From assembly GCA_014898425.1 (NCBI GenBank), contig RCSZ01000017.1, forward strand, positions 496,001-560,000: a stretch of 64,000 bases of DNA. Reading direction: 5' to 3'. Both the position numbers and the translations under genes were made by a program. The notes beneath the pieces were generated by a model. It saw only the letters and a program-made list of their open reading frames with translations, was not told the DNA's origin and searched no databases. Position 1 is the first letter of the stretch. Each line of letters starts with the position of its first letter. Positions 10,418 to 23,279 of the stretch are shown piece by piece. Source of the stretch: Botryotinia globosa (Eukaryota; Ascomycota; Leotiomycetes; Helotiales; Sclerotiniaceae).

Positions 10418-13147
10418 TTAGAAAAATAGCTTCAATTCGTATCCTTCGCTGTGGACAACGCTTTGTGTCGCGCCAGCACTATCGCTGTCCACAGTGAGTT
10501 CCATCTCCCATTCGCGTTTGACTGGTGCTTGACTATTGTGAACCTCTAGGATAAAGTCTTGGCCTTCAGACAGCTCGCGTACAACATCGTCATCCATTTC
10601 GACCTGTAAACCGTTTTCAAGCACATGAATAGTGCGCATGATTTTCATAGGTTCCAAGTTCCATTTCGTGGCAATGGCGCTAGTGAAATCTTTGAGTGAA
10701 CGTTGCATCAAGTAGATAGCTCGGTGATACTCGTGTTTAGCTGATTGGGCTGGGTCTCTACCGAGTACATAGAAGCAAGCGACAGGCTTGATAGGTTGTT
10801 CAACAGGTGGACTGTAGGAAGGATCAACTCCCAAAGCCTCAATCCAACCACTTAAGCTACCAGTATCATCTGACTTGGGAACCTTGGTTAGCTGATCTGG
10901 CGGGCTCGCTAAATGCTGTGGATTTTGATTTTGGAAGTCTCCTGGTGGAACGTTGTGGAAATCATTCCAAGTGGAAATATTAGACGCGGGTGGCGCAGCT
11001 TGGGAGTGCAATGAGATTGAACTTGGCGACGGGGAGATGATAGAAGAGGTACCGGTAACCGAGCTACGTGCGCTGCTCCTCGCCGCCCAGGTGGCGTTGT
11101 CTCGAGAATTTACTTTGGTTAAATCGAGCGGCTCACCCGCCAAAGCCACCGGGAAAAGATCAGGGTCGTCCTGTTCCGAGCCACGCAAGAAAAGTACGCT
11201 ATTTGGTCGTGTACTTTGAAACATGTCTGAGTACTGCGAAAGTCTTTCCTGGAGGTCCTCTTCGACCGGAGCTCGTCCACCCGCAGAAGAAGCAGAAGAC
11301 ATGGACCAAGTACGTTTGTGCTTTTGAACCTTGCCAGGTCGCTCACTCATTTGTGCCTTTGCAGTTGAGCCTCTCTTTCGCTTTCCGAAATCTTTCATGC
11401 CAGTCTCTGCCTGGCTGATTTGTTGCTTCAGCTTATCAATAGTCTTTCTGATATGCGCAATATCGTTGGATAATTTCCGCTCGGCTCCATGATCTCTGAA
11501 GAGCTTTACTTTGCAGAAAGCTACCTCAGAAGCCTCCGCGACATGTGGGGAACCGGAAGACAAGGTTTCGGTTTTGGCGCAAAATCGAACGGGGATACCC
11601 TTGACTCCCTTTGAGTGGCTGAAGTCCGTGGAAAGAAAGTTGAAGCGGACAGCGATGTTGCATTCTGGGACACAATTGGCCGCTGGAGTCCAGATTACAG
11701 AGAATCCATCAAAAGAAGCCGTGTCCAGCTCCATGCGCGTTCGCTTATCGTCACTTTCACCAAGCTGCGTGGATTCAACATATTCGACCGCTTGGAGCTT
11801 TCCACCACGTTGATGAGCCTCGTTAGTACCTCTTCCTTCTTTCCATAACTGCCAGCATGAAGCAGGTCGTTGTCTCTGCTGTTCATCTTCGAATGAGATA
11901 CGTACGAATGTTCGGTAACGAGTTCCTGGCTGAAGTGCATGGCCCGCTTCAGTATCCAAAATAGAGACCGAATATGCCTGTCCTTTGTTGAGATAGGTGA
12001 CTGGAATCTCTTGCGAATTTTTAACCATCGCCGTTGGCGCGTTCAATACAGCCTGAAAACGAAATTTCTCGGCAAATGGAGAAGCTGATCCAGGCATAGC
12101 CATGTCGTACGAGTGTGGCTGGAATGTCAAGGGAGATTGGTGCATCACTCGTTCCATTGAACCAAGTGGTCCTTCGTCATCATCCATAGGAGATCCGTCA
12201 TGGTCCATTGTTTCGTAACCTGTGTCCTGATGGATGAAGGAAGACGGCGCGTATGAGGTTGGCTGCGGTTGCGGTTGATGATGATGAGATTGTGCGAAAG
12301 GGTTGAAATCATGAAAATCGTGGGTAGGAAAATTAGGCATGCCCATCATTGTTTCGGTATGGAGACCATCTGTAGTGGTGGGGATTGAAAGAGGAGGTCC
12401 CATTCCCATGCCCATGCCCATGTTCATCCCCATGCCCATGCCCATATGAAGATCTCCAGCTTGAGGATGGTATACAGTATTCGTTCCTCCCGGCGTCAAA
12501 GTGTACGGGCCTGGTGTTGCATTGACAAAGGATGATGACGGGAATCCGAATGAGTTGGAGTCAAAGTTGGAGGACGATGATCCCAATAAACCGGGCGTCC
12601 ATCGCCATGCGGCAGCATCATCTCGGGCTCTGGGTGTTGGATCTGGATCATGTATCTCTTTACCTGTATCTTCAGCCCCTACGCTATGGTGTCTACATTG
12701 AAAAATGCATTAGCTTACATACATGATGAACAGAAGCACGGATAATGAGAGAAATGACAGGTATTAAATTTTGAGCTTTAATGCAAACAAAAACAACAAC
12801 TCAAGAGGTAATGCAAATTGTGTAGGATTGTGATGAGAAAATGGGGTTACTTGCCTGCCTGATCCATCCGCAGGCCCAAATGTAGGCGCAGTTACCTTAT
12901 CGATCTGCTTCCCAGAAGGGTTGTTTGAAGAGACGAGCTCTGGAAAGTGTTTTCGAAAGTCGGTGATGAATTCATCGCCGGGCTTTTGAGATTTTCTGAT
13001 CGAATGTGGTGAGCTAGGTCCACGAAATATTCAAAGTAAGTTGGCTGTGACTGTAATGTACATGTACCAAGCAAGCGCAAAACGATGCGCCGAGCCGAAG
13101 AGCAACGTGCAAACGAGAGAACAGTCAGCTTACCTATTGCGAAACAT
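10418..13147 (-). CDS. csp-2: Grainyhead-like/CP2 transcription factor (CSP-2 type)
   Basis: Exons on the - strand: 13147-13134, 12995-12855 and 12692-10418, giving 809 aa. The joins read MFRNR + KSQKPGDEFITDF and PADGSGR + HHSVGAEDTG. Intron 2 is a GC-AG intron (AG|GCAAGT). The CP2/Grainyhead DNA-binding domain runs from about residue 260 (FRFQAVLNAPTAMV) through SCWQLWKEGRGT, VEYVESTQ and NIAVRFNFLSTDFSHSKGVK. A basic stretch (DFGKRKRG...KHKRTWS) follows. The C-terminus ACFYVLGRDPAQ...FILEVH resembles the ubiquitin-like dimerisation domain of the family. The N-terminal part is low-complexity with a Met-Gly run. In Neurospora the Grainyhead-like factor CSP-2 is needed for conidial separation and controls wall-remodelling genes. 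I infer the same role here. The gene stands alone, with 8.4 kb of non-coding DNA upstream. Confidence 0.92.
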
Positions 13148-13480
13148 TTGGAATGGTGATGGTTGAGCTATTCAAAGCTCTTTTTATTGAGTATTCGAGA
13201 CAGTAAAGGAGTTCCCTCCCTTGGTGAAGAGTGCCGCCGAATGCAAAGAATTAATCAATCCGTGGACTGTTGTGTCGAGAATTGAGCTGAGGAAGAAGTG
13301 GAGGGGTAAGCAGATGGGATTTGCTCAAGTTCGGATAGCGAGCGTGATGGGAATTCACTCGTTTACCTAGTGGGAATCAATCACCTATGACCTATTAGGT
13401 ATTGATTGACTTTTGTGACTCTCGAAGGGAAACCATGTATATATGAGTGATATGATATGATAGATATGATTGATATGATG

Positions 13481-13560
13481 TGACGTGACGTGACGTGACG
13501 TGACTTGAACTGAACTGATCTGAACTGAACTGAACTGATCTGAACTGATCTGAACTGATA
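13481..13560. repeat. Sixteen-unit TGAxx pentanucleotide array, four units TGACG
   Basis: A strict 5-bp period: TGACG x4, TGACT, then mixed TGAAC/TGATC units to 13560. The first part makes overlapping TGACGT sites, the half-site of CRE/ATF-type bZIP factors. It lies about 335-415 bp upstream of the csp-2 ATG, so it could act in the promoter. Binding is inference; the periodicity is directly visible. Confidence 0.9.
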
Positions 13561-13798
13561 TTATATTATCTGGAAGGAGCGACGACGATAATATTTTTTC
13601 TTTTATTTTTCGAGGATAAGGGTGTGAAGTCCTGTGTGTGGGAGGGATAGTCCAGGATTTAATATCTCATGCTCCGTAATTGATTACTTAATTTTATCAA
13701 ATGATGATGTTGGCTTTATCTAAAACGAGCAGAGTCATATATGTAGGCTGGTAGGTAGCTGGAGGTAGGCAGGTATGGTATGGTATGGTATGTAGGAA

Positions 13799-13834
13799 GG
13801 GGGGAAGGGGAAGGGAAGGGAAGGGGGAGAGGGG
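13799..13834 (+). repeat. Polypurine G-run tract with G-quadruplex potential
   Basis: Six runs of three or more G separated by AA or AGA spacers in 36 bases, about 650 bp upstream of the csp-2 ATG. This meets the usual G3+N1-7 pattern. Structure formation is not shown by sequence alone. Confidence 0.7.
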
Positions 13835-14095
13835 AATTATAGGTTCTGGGTTATGGATTATGGATTATGGATTATAAGTGATGGGTGATTGGTGATTGGT
13901 GATGGGTTATAGATTTTATTATTTTTATGAAATTCGCATGACGGAAACTTCCTTGAGGCTACTTTTGAACCTTTGCGTTTCTTTTGAATGGAAAATCTAG
14001 AATAGACATGGGATTGCATGGATTAATTTTGGTACGTCTTTTGGTAATATGGGTCCGTCTTCTATACGAAAAGAAAAGATGTAATAAATAAGTAG

Positions 14096-14385
14096 CAAGT
14101 AGTAGGTAATCAGTAGTAAATAATAGGTAATAAATAGTAAATAATAGGTAGTAAATAGTAGGTAGTAAATAGTAGGTAGTAAATAGTAGGTAGTAGATAA
14201 TAGATAATAAATAATAAATAATAGATAGTAGATAATAGATAACAAATAGTAAATAGTAGATAATAGATATCAAATAATAGAGAATAAATAATAAATAAAT
14301 AGAGAATAAATGATAGATAACAAATAATAGAGAATAAATAATCAATAATAGATAATCAATAATAATAATAGTAATATAACTATAA
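14096..14385. repeat. Long A/T/G microsatellite (TAG/TAA-type units)
   Basis: About 290 bases made almost only of GTAGTAAATA-like and AATAATAGA-like units with no C except in a few interruptions. It creates spurious - strand frames (13959-14345 and 13997-14245) made of Tyr, Leu and Ile. Not coding. Confidence 0.9.
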
Positions 14386-17300
14386 ATATAAAGAATATCA
14401 ACAATGTCAATAAAATCAACTACCTCCCGACCAAAGTATTAGTCTGTATATCGATAGGTCGACATACTTTGTACTATCTGTACCACTGGCCGTGAGATGA
14501 GTTCAACATCGTATAACTGCTGAACTTCCTTTCCATCGATATCTAATCAGCGCCTCTCGGATAAAACTCATTATTACACCTTCCAATATAGTAATAAGGA
14601 GGAGGAGTGCCTAGACCCAGACCGAGACCTAGCATTAGAACAGAGACTATTTGAAAGAATGAGGATCTCAACTCTCAAGCCAAAGCACCTCAGCTGATTA
14701 CTACTCGAATAGTTCTAGGTACATAGTACATACCACCTAGGTATATTCACGAACCACCATCACCGAAACCCATGTCAACGGTACCACGAATGAAATGTAG
14801 ATGGTTAATGTGATCACATCATCGGTGGGTCTTGAGAGCAACTACAAGATGGGAATGAATGAATGAGTGAATGAATCTATCTATGAATGTGCTGTATTAC
14901 TCCATACAGCAAAGTTATTTCTCCCTTGTTATCCCTGGTCATGTTCTCATTGTCACCCTCTCCAATCACCTCACTCATCCTCTTCTTCTCTCTCTTTCTC
15001 TGCTGGGATCTTTCATGCACATTATCTTCCATGTACTTGGACTCCCTCCTTCTCCTTGGGTCCGTCGTTTGTTGCTGGAGGTGGCACCGTCGCTAAAGAA
15101 AGTTCTATCCACAGAGGACCCAGGTACATATAGCGGAGCTTTTGCCTTAATGAGGTCCTCGGACGTGGAGAGACGACGTATTTTCATGGTGTCAAAGCGG
15201 CGGGCATCCATCACCGATCTATCTCATCAGCCACAGTTACCCACCCAATCAAGAAATGATCAGCACTCCAGCTGGCGGGGATCGATTGAATCTCAAATGT
15301 GGCGAAAACTATCATCGACCCCCGGGGCCATCCATTCCAATTTCTCCGTTCTTTCAGATCCATGGATGCAGCTTATCCATCTTTTCTTTCCATTTGTGAA
15401 GTATCAAGCCACATCGGCTTGTGCTTGCTACCTAAGAATTGACTCTCTCGCACTCAAGATCATTGCGCTCAATAGAACAGAATATCTTACCCAGGTACCG
15501 GATGCTGGGTACTGCAGTCTGTATCATTATTATTTCTTCTCGGTCCCAATCGAGAATCAAGGCTAAACCCAATTCTGCTTCATATCCGTGTAAATTGTGT
15601 CGCAAGTTCGCAACGGAACGTGATATTATTTTCCGATCCTGAACCCACCTGCAAAGAGCGTCTACTCCGTACATATCGAAAGTCTGGAGAGATTTCTGCT
15701 TTCGGAGATCGGCCCCTTTTTACCTTTGGATTCGTTACCCCAAATGAGCTCGCTCGTACGGTCGTACCATTAATAGTCCAGGACCATCAGATTGGTTCAA
15801 ACCTAGCCAATGTCTTTTATATTGCTTACTCGCATCCTCGCATCCTCGCGTCTTATGGTATTTTATACTCTATCGCCATGCCATAATAAGGCCTTCAGTT
15901 CATCTTGGTTCTCCCGGTTCTCTCATTAGATCAGATGTATACGTGCTTTCGGACCATCTAACTGTTGCCATCCTATCACCGTAGATGGATTTTGACAAAG
16001 TTAACCCTTCCAGCAGTCCTTAATCTCAAGAATTGGGGAAAGAAAGTTCGAGCCCGGGGATCTAAAGTTCTAGTGTGTTGCTTCAACTTGCTTGCCAGAT
16101 TTGGGTGCCACTTTGTTCATTTCCAGGCCGCGCGGGGAATTTTCCCTTCTACCTATCTACGCGGTTTCCACTTCTGGGACTTGCAGGCGCTTCAGCCAAA
16201 CAAATCATTCTGTCAATCTCTTTGTCTTCTTGCGTCCATCCCATTGGTTTTAATCATTTTTCAGTCTGGACTGTTCCAGATAATCTTTTCATAGAGTTTT
16301 TGCATAGCCACAGCCCCGATCTCTCCTGCATAGAAGAGGAAACCAAAAGAACTCAAACTCTCTAGCGAGCCGTACGAGCCACAAGTCGATCAACGGGAAG
16401 TTTATAGAGCCGAAACTCTAGTCGGATACCAAAAGATTTCTCCTTAGTGGCGTTGTGGCAGATCCATCCACCTATCGCACCTCATCTGCTTCATGCCTTA
16501 TGATCTTAGACGCTTTAGATATTGTGATCTCAAGGGAAAGATGGCACAACGGCACTACCACACATTAATCATAATTCGCCTAGTACATCATAGGCTGATG
16601 ATTGCCCAGTGCGAAGAAAATTTTACCTAGCTGTTAACAGGTGCTTGCATACTCTGTCGTGTCACCTGCCGCGGTTCAGAACTCATTTTCTCCATACGTT
16701 CATATGCTCCAGAGCCCAGACTTGACTGCATACAGCATTAACCTAGCTACAATCTGCTAGTGAGATAATGAGATGATGGGATAATGGGGGTTGTTTCGAT
16801 CATCCTCAGATACGAGAGCTCTCATAGGCTATTCAAGCGTTTACGAGTTCGACTAACAAACGCCTAGTCTACTGCAGTTGAATGAATTTCACTGCTTCTC
16901 ATTGGATTATGACAATCGAGGGGGAAATGTGACCTTCGTTCTCGAGCGCACAGCCACAGCTATCACGTTAGCTCCATGATGCTCTCGGACGAACCTTGGA
17001 AGGCATACGAATCAGAGGTAAGTAGGTAGGTAACGGCTTGCATCCATGGATGGATTCCAAGGTTATCAAGCTACTGTGGCGTAAAACTGTGGCGTAACCG
17101 ATCAGTAATCTTTCTCCGGGATCCATATCGTGACAATGTCTTCCTAGCAGCTTTCACCCGCATCCACAAATGAATGTTCGTTTCTCGAGTTTCTTTGGTC
17201 GTTCCTCCTTCCATCCTTGATGCTCTTAACACATTTCGTTTTTTTAAATCTTTTTTTTACCTCGGAACCTCCGAACCCCTCCTTGTTATGCCCTCATCCA

Positions 17301-18376
17301 AACCATAATTACCGTTTTCTCTTCAATCTCCATACGATACCACTAAATTTTAGTTCGATTCCCATGCGCCGCCGGCTTGGTGTCAAGCATGGAGTTGAGC
17401 GCAAAAAGTGAACGGCCTAATAAGTGCTGCACTTGCATGAAACGGAATCCGCATCTAACCTACCTCAGACGCCAACGTGATACATTCCACAGCTACGGCT
17501 TGATTAGACTACGTAAGCGTCTGTCTAATCGGTACATCCCGCCCTTATCCTTTTATGCCTCTTCGCTTTGCCAATTCTGCATGCGCGACATGTTGCCATT
17601 CTATAATGGTGGATTGTTGACTTTACGATATACCGGTAGGCATACATGCTATATACACTGGCAAGCAAGTTCACACGGATATGCACGGGCAGCATAGTAA
17701 TCCGGGGTTACCCGACCAAATGTATTTTATTGTATAAGAGAAAGTCAAATACAGTACGCAACATCTACCACAGTCTAGATCTAGATGCAGCTTTCGCTTA
17801 GAAGTCAAGCTGTGGAAGCGTCGCGAAGAATATCCGTCCCCGTCTTATCTCCTTCCTGCGATATGAGTTGTTCACTCCCAACGTAGTGTTGAATTGTCGA
17901 CACTGCTTCTAGTCGATCAAAGGTATGTACCGACCGATATCAAGTGATTGAAGGCGATGCATCTGCCGGTTTGAATTTTCAAGCCACGAATCTGTTCCAC
18001 GGGCACCCAGCACGCTACCTAGGTATACCGTATACCACTACACCGCTGGCGGCGGTGGATAGAAAGATTTCAGCCACAAGCCGCCTTTAATTAGGACCAG
18101 GGTAAGTTTTCAAGACATTTGCCCTATGGATAGCAGTGGGTAGGTACTTGAACCATTCTCGACATCTAGAATACTCAAGCCTCGCGGATGTTCTCCAGAG
18201 AAGGATCGTTCCGCTGTCATTCTCGTAACATATTCTTTTCAGCAGTCAATTAAATTGCCACGTCGAGATCCGAGAAACAGCATTTATCGCCAATAACTTG
18301 AATCACATTGTCACCGATATACGAACAGTCGGGTATCTACGTAACCCTTATTTATCAGCCATTATTAGATCATCGC

Positions 18377-18408
18377 TCACGAGTCACGAGTCACGAGTCA
18401 CGAGTCAC
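18377..18408. repeat. 7-bp tandem repeat TCACGAG, 4.6 copies
   Basis: Perfect short array in the gene desert. Each unit contains GAGTCAC across the junction, close to the AP-1/Gcn4 half-site. No gene starts nearby, so a regulatory role is doubtful. Confidence 0.85.
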
Positions 18409-21400
18409 AACAATATATAACAATATAAAACAAAGCACCAAGATGGATCCCTATTACTACAAATTCCACATGAACCGAAGTTTTTTTCATCCTTTCATCC
18501 CTTCATCTTATTTTTGGAGATTTGTTTATTTATGTATGACGGATCTTCGATGTCATCGATATCTAATAATTCCTGAATAAGAGAGGATCTTCACCTCGTC
18601 TTATCCGCTGTTCCGCCTATTTTATTTTCTGAAGCAAAGACCCACATAAATGACGTCAGCAATGCTTGTCTAGTGGAGCACCTCGGAAGTGCACAACCTT
18701 ACTAATTAGGCTTCAAGAGTGCTTGGGAAGATTATGTGCACAAGGACTTTTCATAACATTTACCCGATGCTACATCGATTTGATTGGCCGTTCTCTCATA
18801 TCAATCTCCTAAAGCGTGGAGGTTAAGATCAAGCCGTTACCCAATGATACAACAATCATATAAAGAAACTATTTGTTAAGGAATTAATTTATCCGTAGAA
18901 AAATTGTTCCCAAGTTACGATACGATGCTTCCACGAGCCTTCCTTCTACCGCAATGCTAATGACTCTCAATGTGTTCTCTTGTAAGACCGTGGAGGACCC
19001 TACGATCTTACTCTTACCAGCGCCGCCGTTATCAACCTTTTCTATCGCCGTAACACTTGAATCTTAATCAACGCGAGCTTCGGCTTCACCGAGAAAGGGA
19101 CTCTGCATACATCATTGACATTCTATGTGGCCTTAGTAGTTAATGAGCCCAGGTCAAAGTACATGATGAATATCGCTGTTGTCATTTGGTGACACTGCAG
19201 ACAGTCACGGTATATGGACGGAAAATCGGCACATGTCGGTTGGGTTGCATGTTTTTAGACCCCGAATTTTGATTCTTGGCAATAGTTTGCATAGAAAGTG
19301 TTGTCGAATCATGTTGAATAGAGGTAATAGCCCAGGCTTCAGGATCATACGAGTCCATGTTGTTTGCTTGGGAATCGGGACTCGGAACACGAGATCTCTG
19401 GCGTGGGTGGGATTCGGTGGCGGGATGGTGGAGGAACTTCCTCTGTGTCCGCATTGCATTTTATCTGAGTCAATGTACTCGGAAGAAAGCAATATACATT
19501 ATTACTTTACAAGACTCGGAATTGTCACTTCTTTGACTACAGTCACAGTCCAAGCTTTAATATCGTACGAGATCCGTTATCTTTTTCGAGGATAGGACTC
19601 GGAACACAAGAACTCTTCCCCTTCCCCAGCCCTTGTCACATTACAATCAGACACTGGGCCTCGAACATGTGCTCGGGCCATCCTCGAATGGCATTTCCTG
19701 AGAAAGCTGTCGGGGTTTCATCCATGAGAAATCTGAGAAGGGATGAAACGAAAACATTGGTCTCTTGACATGATTTGAGCACGCATCAGTGTAATGTTCC
19801 ATTTTCATTATTAGTTTCACTGAGTAGCTACAAAGAGGGACGGCCCGCGAGCGAATTTAGAGCATCCGCAATCACCTGCTTTTATGAATTTGCTTGGCAT
19901 TTGACGAGCTGGTGTTTCAGAATCACTGTGTTTCAGACTGACTTACTTTATGTCAAGGTGTCTAATAGTCCGGAGTGCAGTCCAAATAAGAGCTGCTAGT
20001 CCTGAAATACTGTTGTCAATTGTGAATGAATTTTCGGCTCTCAAGAATCAAAAAGTTCAGGCGGACCAAAATATATATAGGAATTCAATATGCGTTTTTT
20101 TTTTCATGGCATCAAGAACATTTTACTCCCCAAATGCAGGCTGGGAAGCCTTCATCTCCTTTCTTCCTTCTTCTTATGAACTATCTACATCGTTTTGATT
20201 GACTGCTGGGTGATGAATTAATGTGCAACTTTCTCACTTGCAATTCCTCAAACGTTGCCGAAAGCTGAGGATCTTCTCAAGCAGAAAATAGCTTGATCCT
20301 TTCATTTGAGCCCTCTTTCTATATACGTGGAAGTGTTGGAAGATATCTCTCCGTTCAGCCGAGTATTTTCCTGTCTAACCGATGGGCCTGTTCAATGACA
20401 GTCACGCGCAAAGAGCCAGGGGACCACATCGAGGAGCTGCTTTGCGGCTGGATGTAACACAGTGGCCCTCGATTCAACTGGGCTGCATACTTAATCCAAA
20501 GTCGAAAATACTCGGGGCTCGGGGGTCCACTTGCGAATAAAACCTTGGAGTTGGCGGCTTGACACACTCTAGTCAACGTGAACTAACATGCATAAGAATC
20601 TACTATAGGAAGAGAACGATGGGATAGGCCAACCTTATCGCGGGGGTTCTTTACAAATTCGCTCGCGGCTGAATTTGAGAACTTCCCGAACCGGGGAAAT
20701 GCGTAAGAAAGATGTACAGCCAATACTAAATAAGAGACTATATACGTTTCGAGAACGGCGACAGTAAATGCCAATCTCAAGAATGTGGTACGAATCTTCT
20801 ATGGCTGCTGATACTAGGAAGCTCAAATCCTCGATACAAATCTCGAAAGCAGTCTAAAACATGTAGGTCTCGTTATGAAGTCACTTGGACTCCAGGCGGC
20901 ACAGTTTTGGGAAGGTCAGCAGGGCTCATTACGAGGGTTTGGGAATTGTGAGCAATGAAGAATTCATCGGATAGAAGAGCAACAGCGCTGCTTGGCTCTT
21001 TTTCTACGTAAAAATCCATATGATGTAGATGTTGTGCTTTATGAAAAGATTGAACATGATTAATGTATTGAAATCAGATTAGATATCAGGATGTTGTCCT
21101 TGTATTAATGACTAGAAGAAGGTCATAACCGAGCGGGAGTCATGGCGTAATACAGGAAGAAAAATCTTTGGTTGTATTTATATATTATATTCGATAATTT
21201 AGTTTCAATTTCGCACGGTTAATCGTATAGATAATAAACACCAAAGTTTCATATCAATCTGTCTTCTTGTTGTTTCTTAATCCACGTTAATTACCTTTAT
21301 ACCGAAGTTTATATCCTCGAATTTGCGAGATTTAAACGCACCAATCTTTCCTTTTAGATGTTGCACCTGTTGTGATCATTTCACCCTATCGGCTCCTTAT

Positions 21401-21591
21401 CGTAAGGCCCCTAAAATAAACGTCACTCCCGTACCAAGGATTTCTCCATCTTAAGCATCCATCCACCTGCTGTACAACCAACCAACCTTCAAACACCAAA
21501 TTTGAAAATCATTTCCTTCCTTCAAACTTCTGCTCGACATACCAGAATAATATAAGATTCTTTAATTGTTATTTAATCCGCATCTTCAAAT

Positions 21592-23279
21592 ATGGCATCT
21601 ACATCCTCGGGCTCCTCCGCATTTAATCCTTCACCTGCTGCATCGACGGCCCCCTCAACTGCCTCCGAGTCGTTACCTACATCCTCCGCGGTAGCAGAGA
21701 AACCACCAGATGATGGCTCAAAACTTAAGATGTTCCTGGGCATTCTGCGAAAGTAAGTTGATGTAATTCTGCGCATCTTTGCTAGAAGGTGTTCATAAAG
21801 ATCACACCGCTATCAATGCAACAAAGTGTGGCTTCAGCCTCTCAAGCAGCCTGTGGACACTTCGCAGATATCTATACGTTTCGGATACTCATGACTGACC
21901 TTTCTTTCTCTTTTCTCATAGGTTTATTGGAGTGGCAGATATTGCCTCCGTTCGATTTAGTTTGCCGGCCCAGTTATTAGAACCAACGCCCAATCTCGAG
22001 TATTGGAATTACCTCGATCAACCGAATACATTTGTGGCAATAGGAGACTCGGACGATCCATTAGATAGAATGCTGGAAGTCATGCGATTTTGGTTTACGA
22101 AGGATTTGAAATATGTGAAAGGAAAACCTTGCAAGCCATACAATTCTACTCTTGGGGAATTTTTTAGGGTAAGCAGCTGCAGCTAAATGGAAAGGTTGAA
22201 GTGGGGAATACTGATCTCTCGAACAGTGTAATTGGGAAGTCGAAGATTCACAACCAGCTATAGAGACGGGAAAACTAAGCACCACTAGTGCTTCGTCTTC
22301 GAAGAAGGCTACCCCTATGTCATCGACTAACGCGTCGAACGTCACAATTCCCAAGCCAAAATCGGGCAAAAAAGTTCGAGTATCGTATTTGACGGAACAA
22401 ACTTCGCATCATCCACCCGTCTCCGCATTTTATGTTGATTGTCCGGAAAAGGGTATTTCGGCCCGGGGTTTCGATCAAATATCGGCAAAGTTCACTGGAA
22501 CGAGTATTAAGGTTACGCCAGGGGAGCACAACTTGGGTATCTTCATTAATATTCAGAGGAGAGATAACGAACAATACCAGCTCACACACCCGGCTGCCCA
22601 TCTTGGGGGGCTTTTGCGTGGAACTTTAAGTGTTACCGTAGGAGACCAGTGCTACATCAGTTGCGCTCAGACAAAGATCAAGACAATCTTACATTATGTT
22701 GAAGAGGGATGGTTAGGAAAGACGCAGAACAAAGTGGAGGGAGTAGTCTTCCGCTACGATCCAGACAATGATAATAAGACTAGGATAAAGGATGTTCCTG
22801 ATAAAGATGTATTGGCAAGAGTATCTGGAAACTGGAAGGACAAGCTATACTTCAGTTTGGGGCCGAAGGGCGTAAGTATCCCATTTGATAGAATCAGACG
22901 ATAGGTACTGACTGAACGTTATTAGGACAACCAAACTCTCCTAATAGATCTCGCGCCTCTTCAAGTAGCACCAAAGATTATTCCCCCAACAGAAAAACAG
23001 CTACCAAACGAATCTCTCAAGTTCTGGTCAGGCGTCACAGAAGCCATTCACGGTCGGCAATTTGCCCGGGCAACAGCCCTCAAACAAGAATTAGAAGAAA
23101 GGCAAAGAGAGAAGGCTAAACAACGACAAGAACAAGGCGTTGATTGGCAACCGAGATTCTTCACAGGTTCGGTTACACCTTTAGGTAAACCGGATTTGAC
23201 AGCCGATGGAAAAGAGGTTCTACACATGTTACAGCAGGGAGAATGGGATTTGAAGGAGAATGAAGTCACAGGTGCTTAG
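21592..23279 (+). CDS. kes1: Oxysterol-binding protein, Kes1/Osh4 type
   Basis: Four exons: 21592-21752, 21922-22168, 22227-22871 and 22926-23279 (468 aa). After a Ser/Ala/Pro-rich start comes LKMFLGILRKFIGVADIASVRF (lid region), then YNSTLGEFFR joined to CNWEVE across intron 2. The family signature EQTSHHPP lies near residues 193-200. The ligand-domain end is PLGKPDLTADGKEV...GEWDLKE. There is no PH domain, ankyrin or FFAT motif before the sterol domain, so it belongs with the short soluble Osh4/Kes1 group, which exchanges sterol for PI4P between ER and Golgi/plasma membrane. The length is near the 434-aa yeast protein. Orthology within the Osh group is inferred from size and missing domains. 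Confidence 0.92.

Larger units (their letters stand above)
13148..21591. other. 8.4 kb gene desert upstream of csp-2
   Basis: No recognisable gene between the csp-2 start and the oxysterol-binding protein gene. Contents: the csp-2 leader/promoter with a TGAxx array (13481-13560), a G-run tract (13799-13834), an A/T/G microsatellite (14096-14385), full ACCTAGGT palindromes at 14735-14742 and 18017-18024, a TCACGAG repeat (18377-18408), and a weak ~65-nt duplication (about 19335-19402 and 19548-19615). The longest frame, 14871-15566 (+, 231 codons), has no motif I recognise. Such large spans often sit in front of developmental regulators in Pezizomycotina. That reading is inference. Confidence 0.5.

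Noticed and set aside
10953..11813. Several + strand frames opposite csp-2
   Set aside because: Shadows of the csp-2 exon; the csp-2 frame carries the conserved CP2 domain.
12586..12588. Start of csp-2 at 12586
   Set aside because: The codon there is TTG; two upstream exons with conserved residues give a true ATG at 13147.
13959..14345. 128-codon - strand frame rich in Tyr, Leu and Ile
   Set aside because: It is the translation of an A/T/G microsatellite; composition explains it fully.
15790..15810. GGTTCAAACC resembling a tRNA B box
   Set aside because: No A box or cloverleaf arms could be paired around it.
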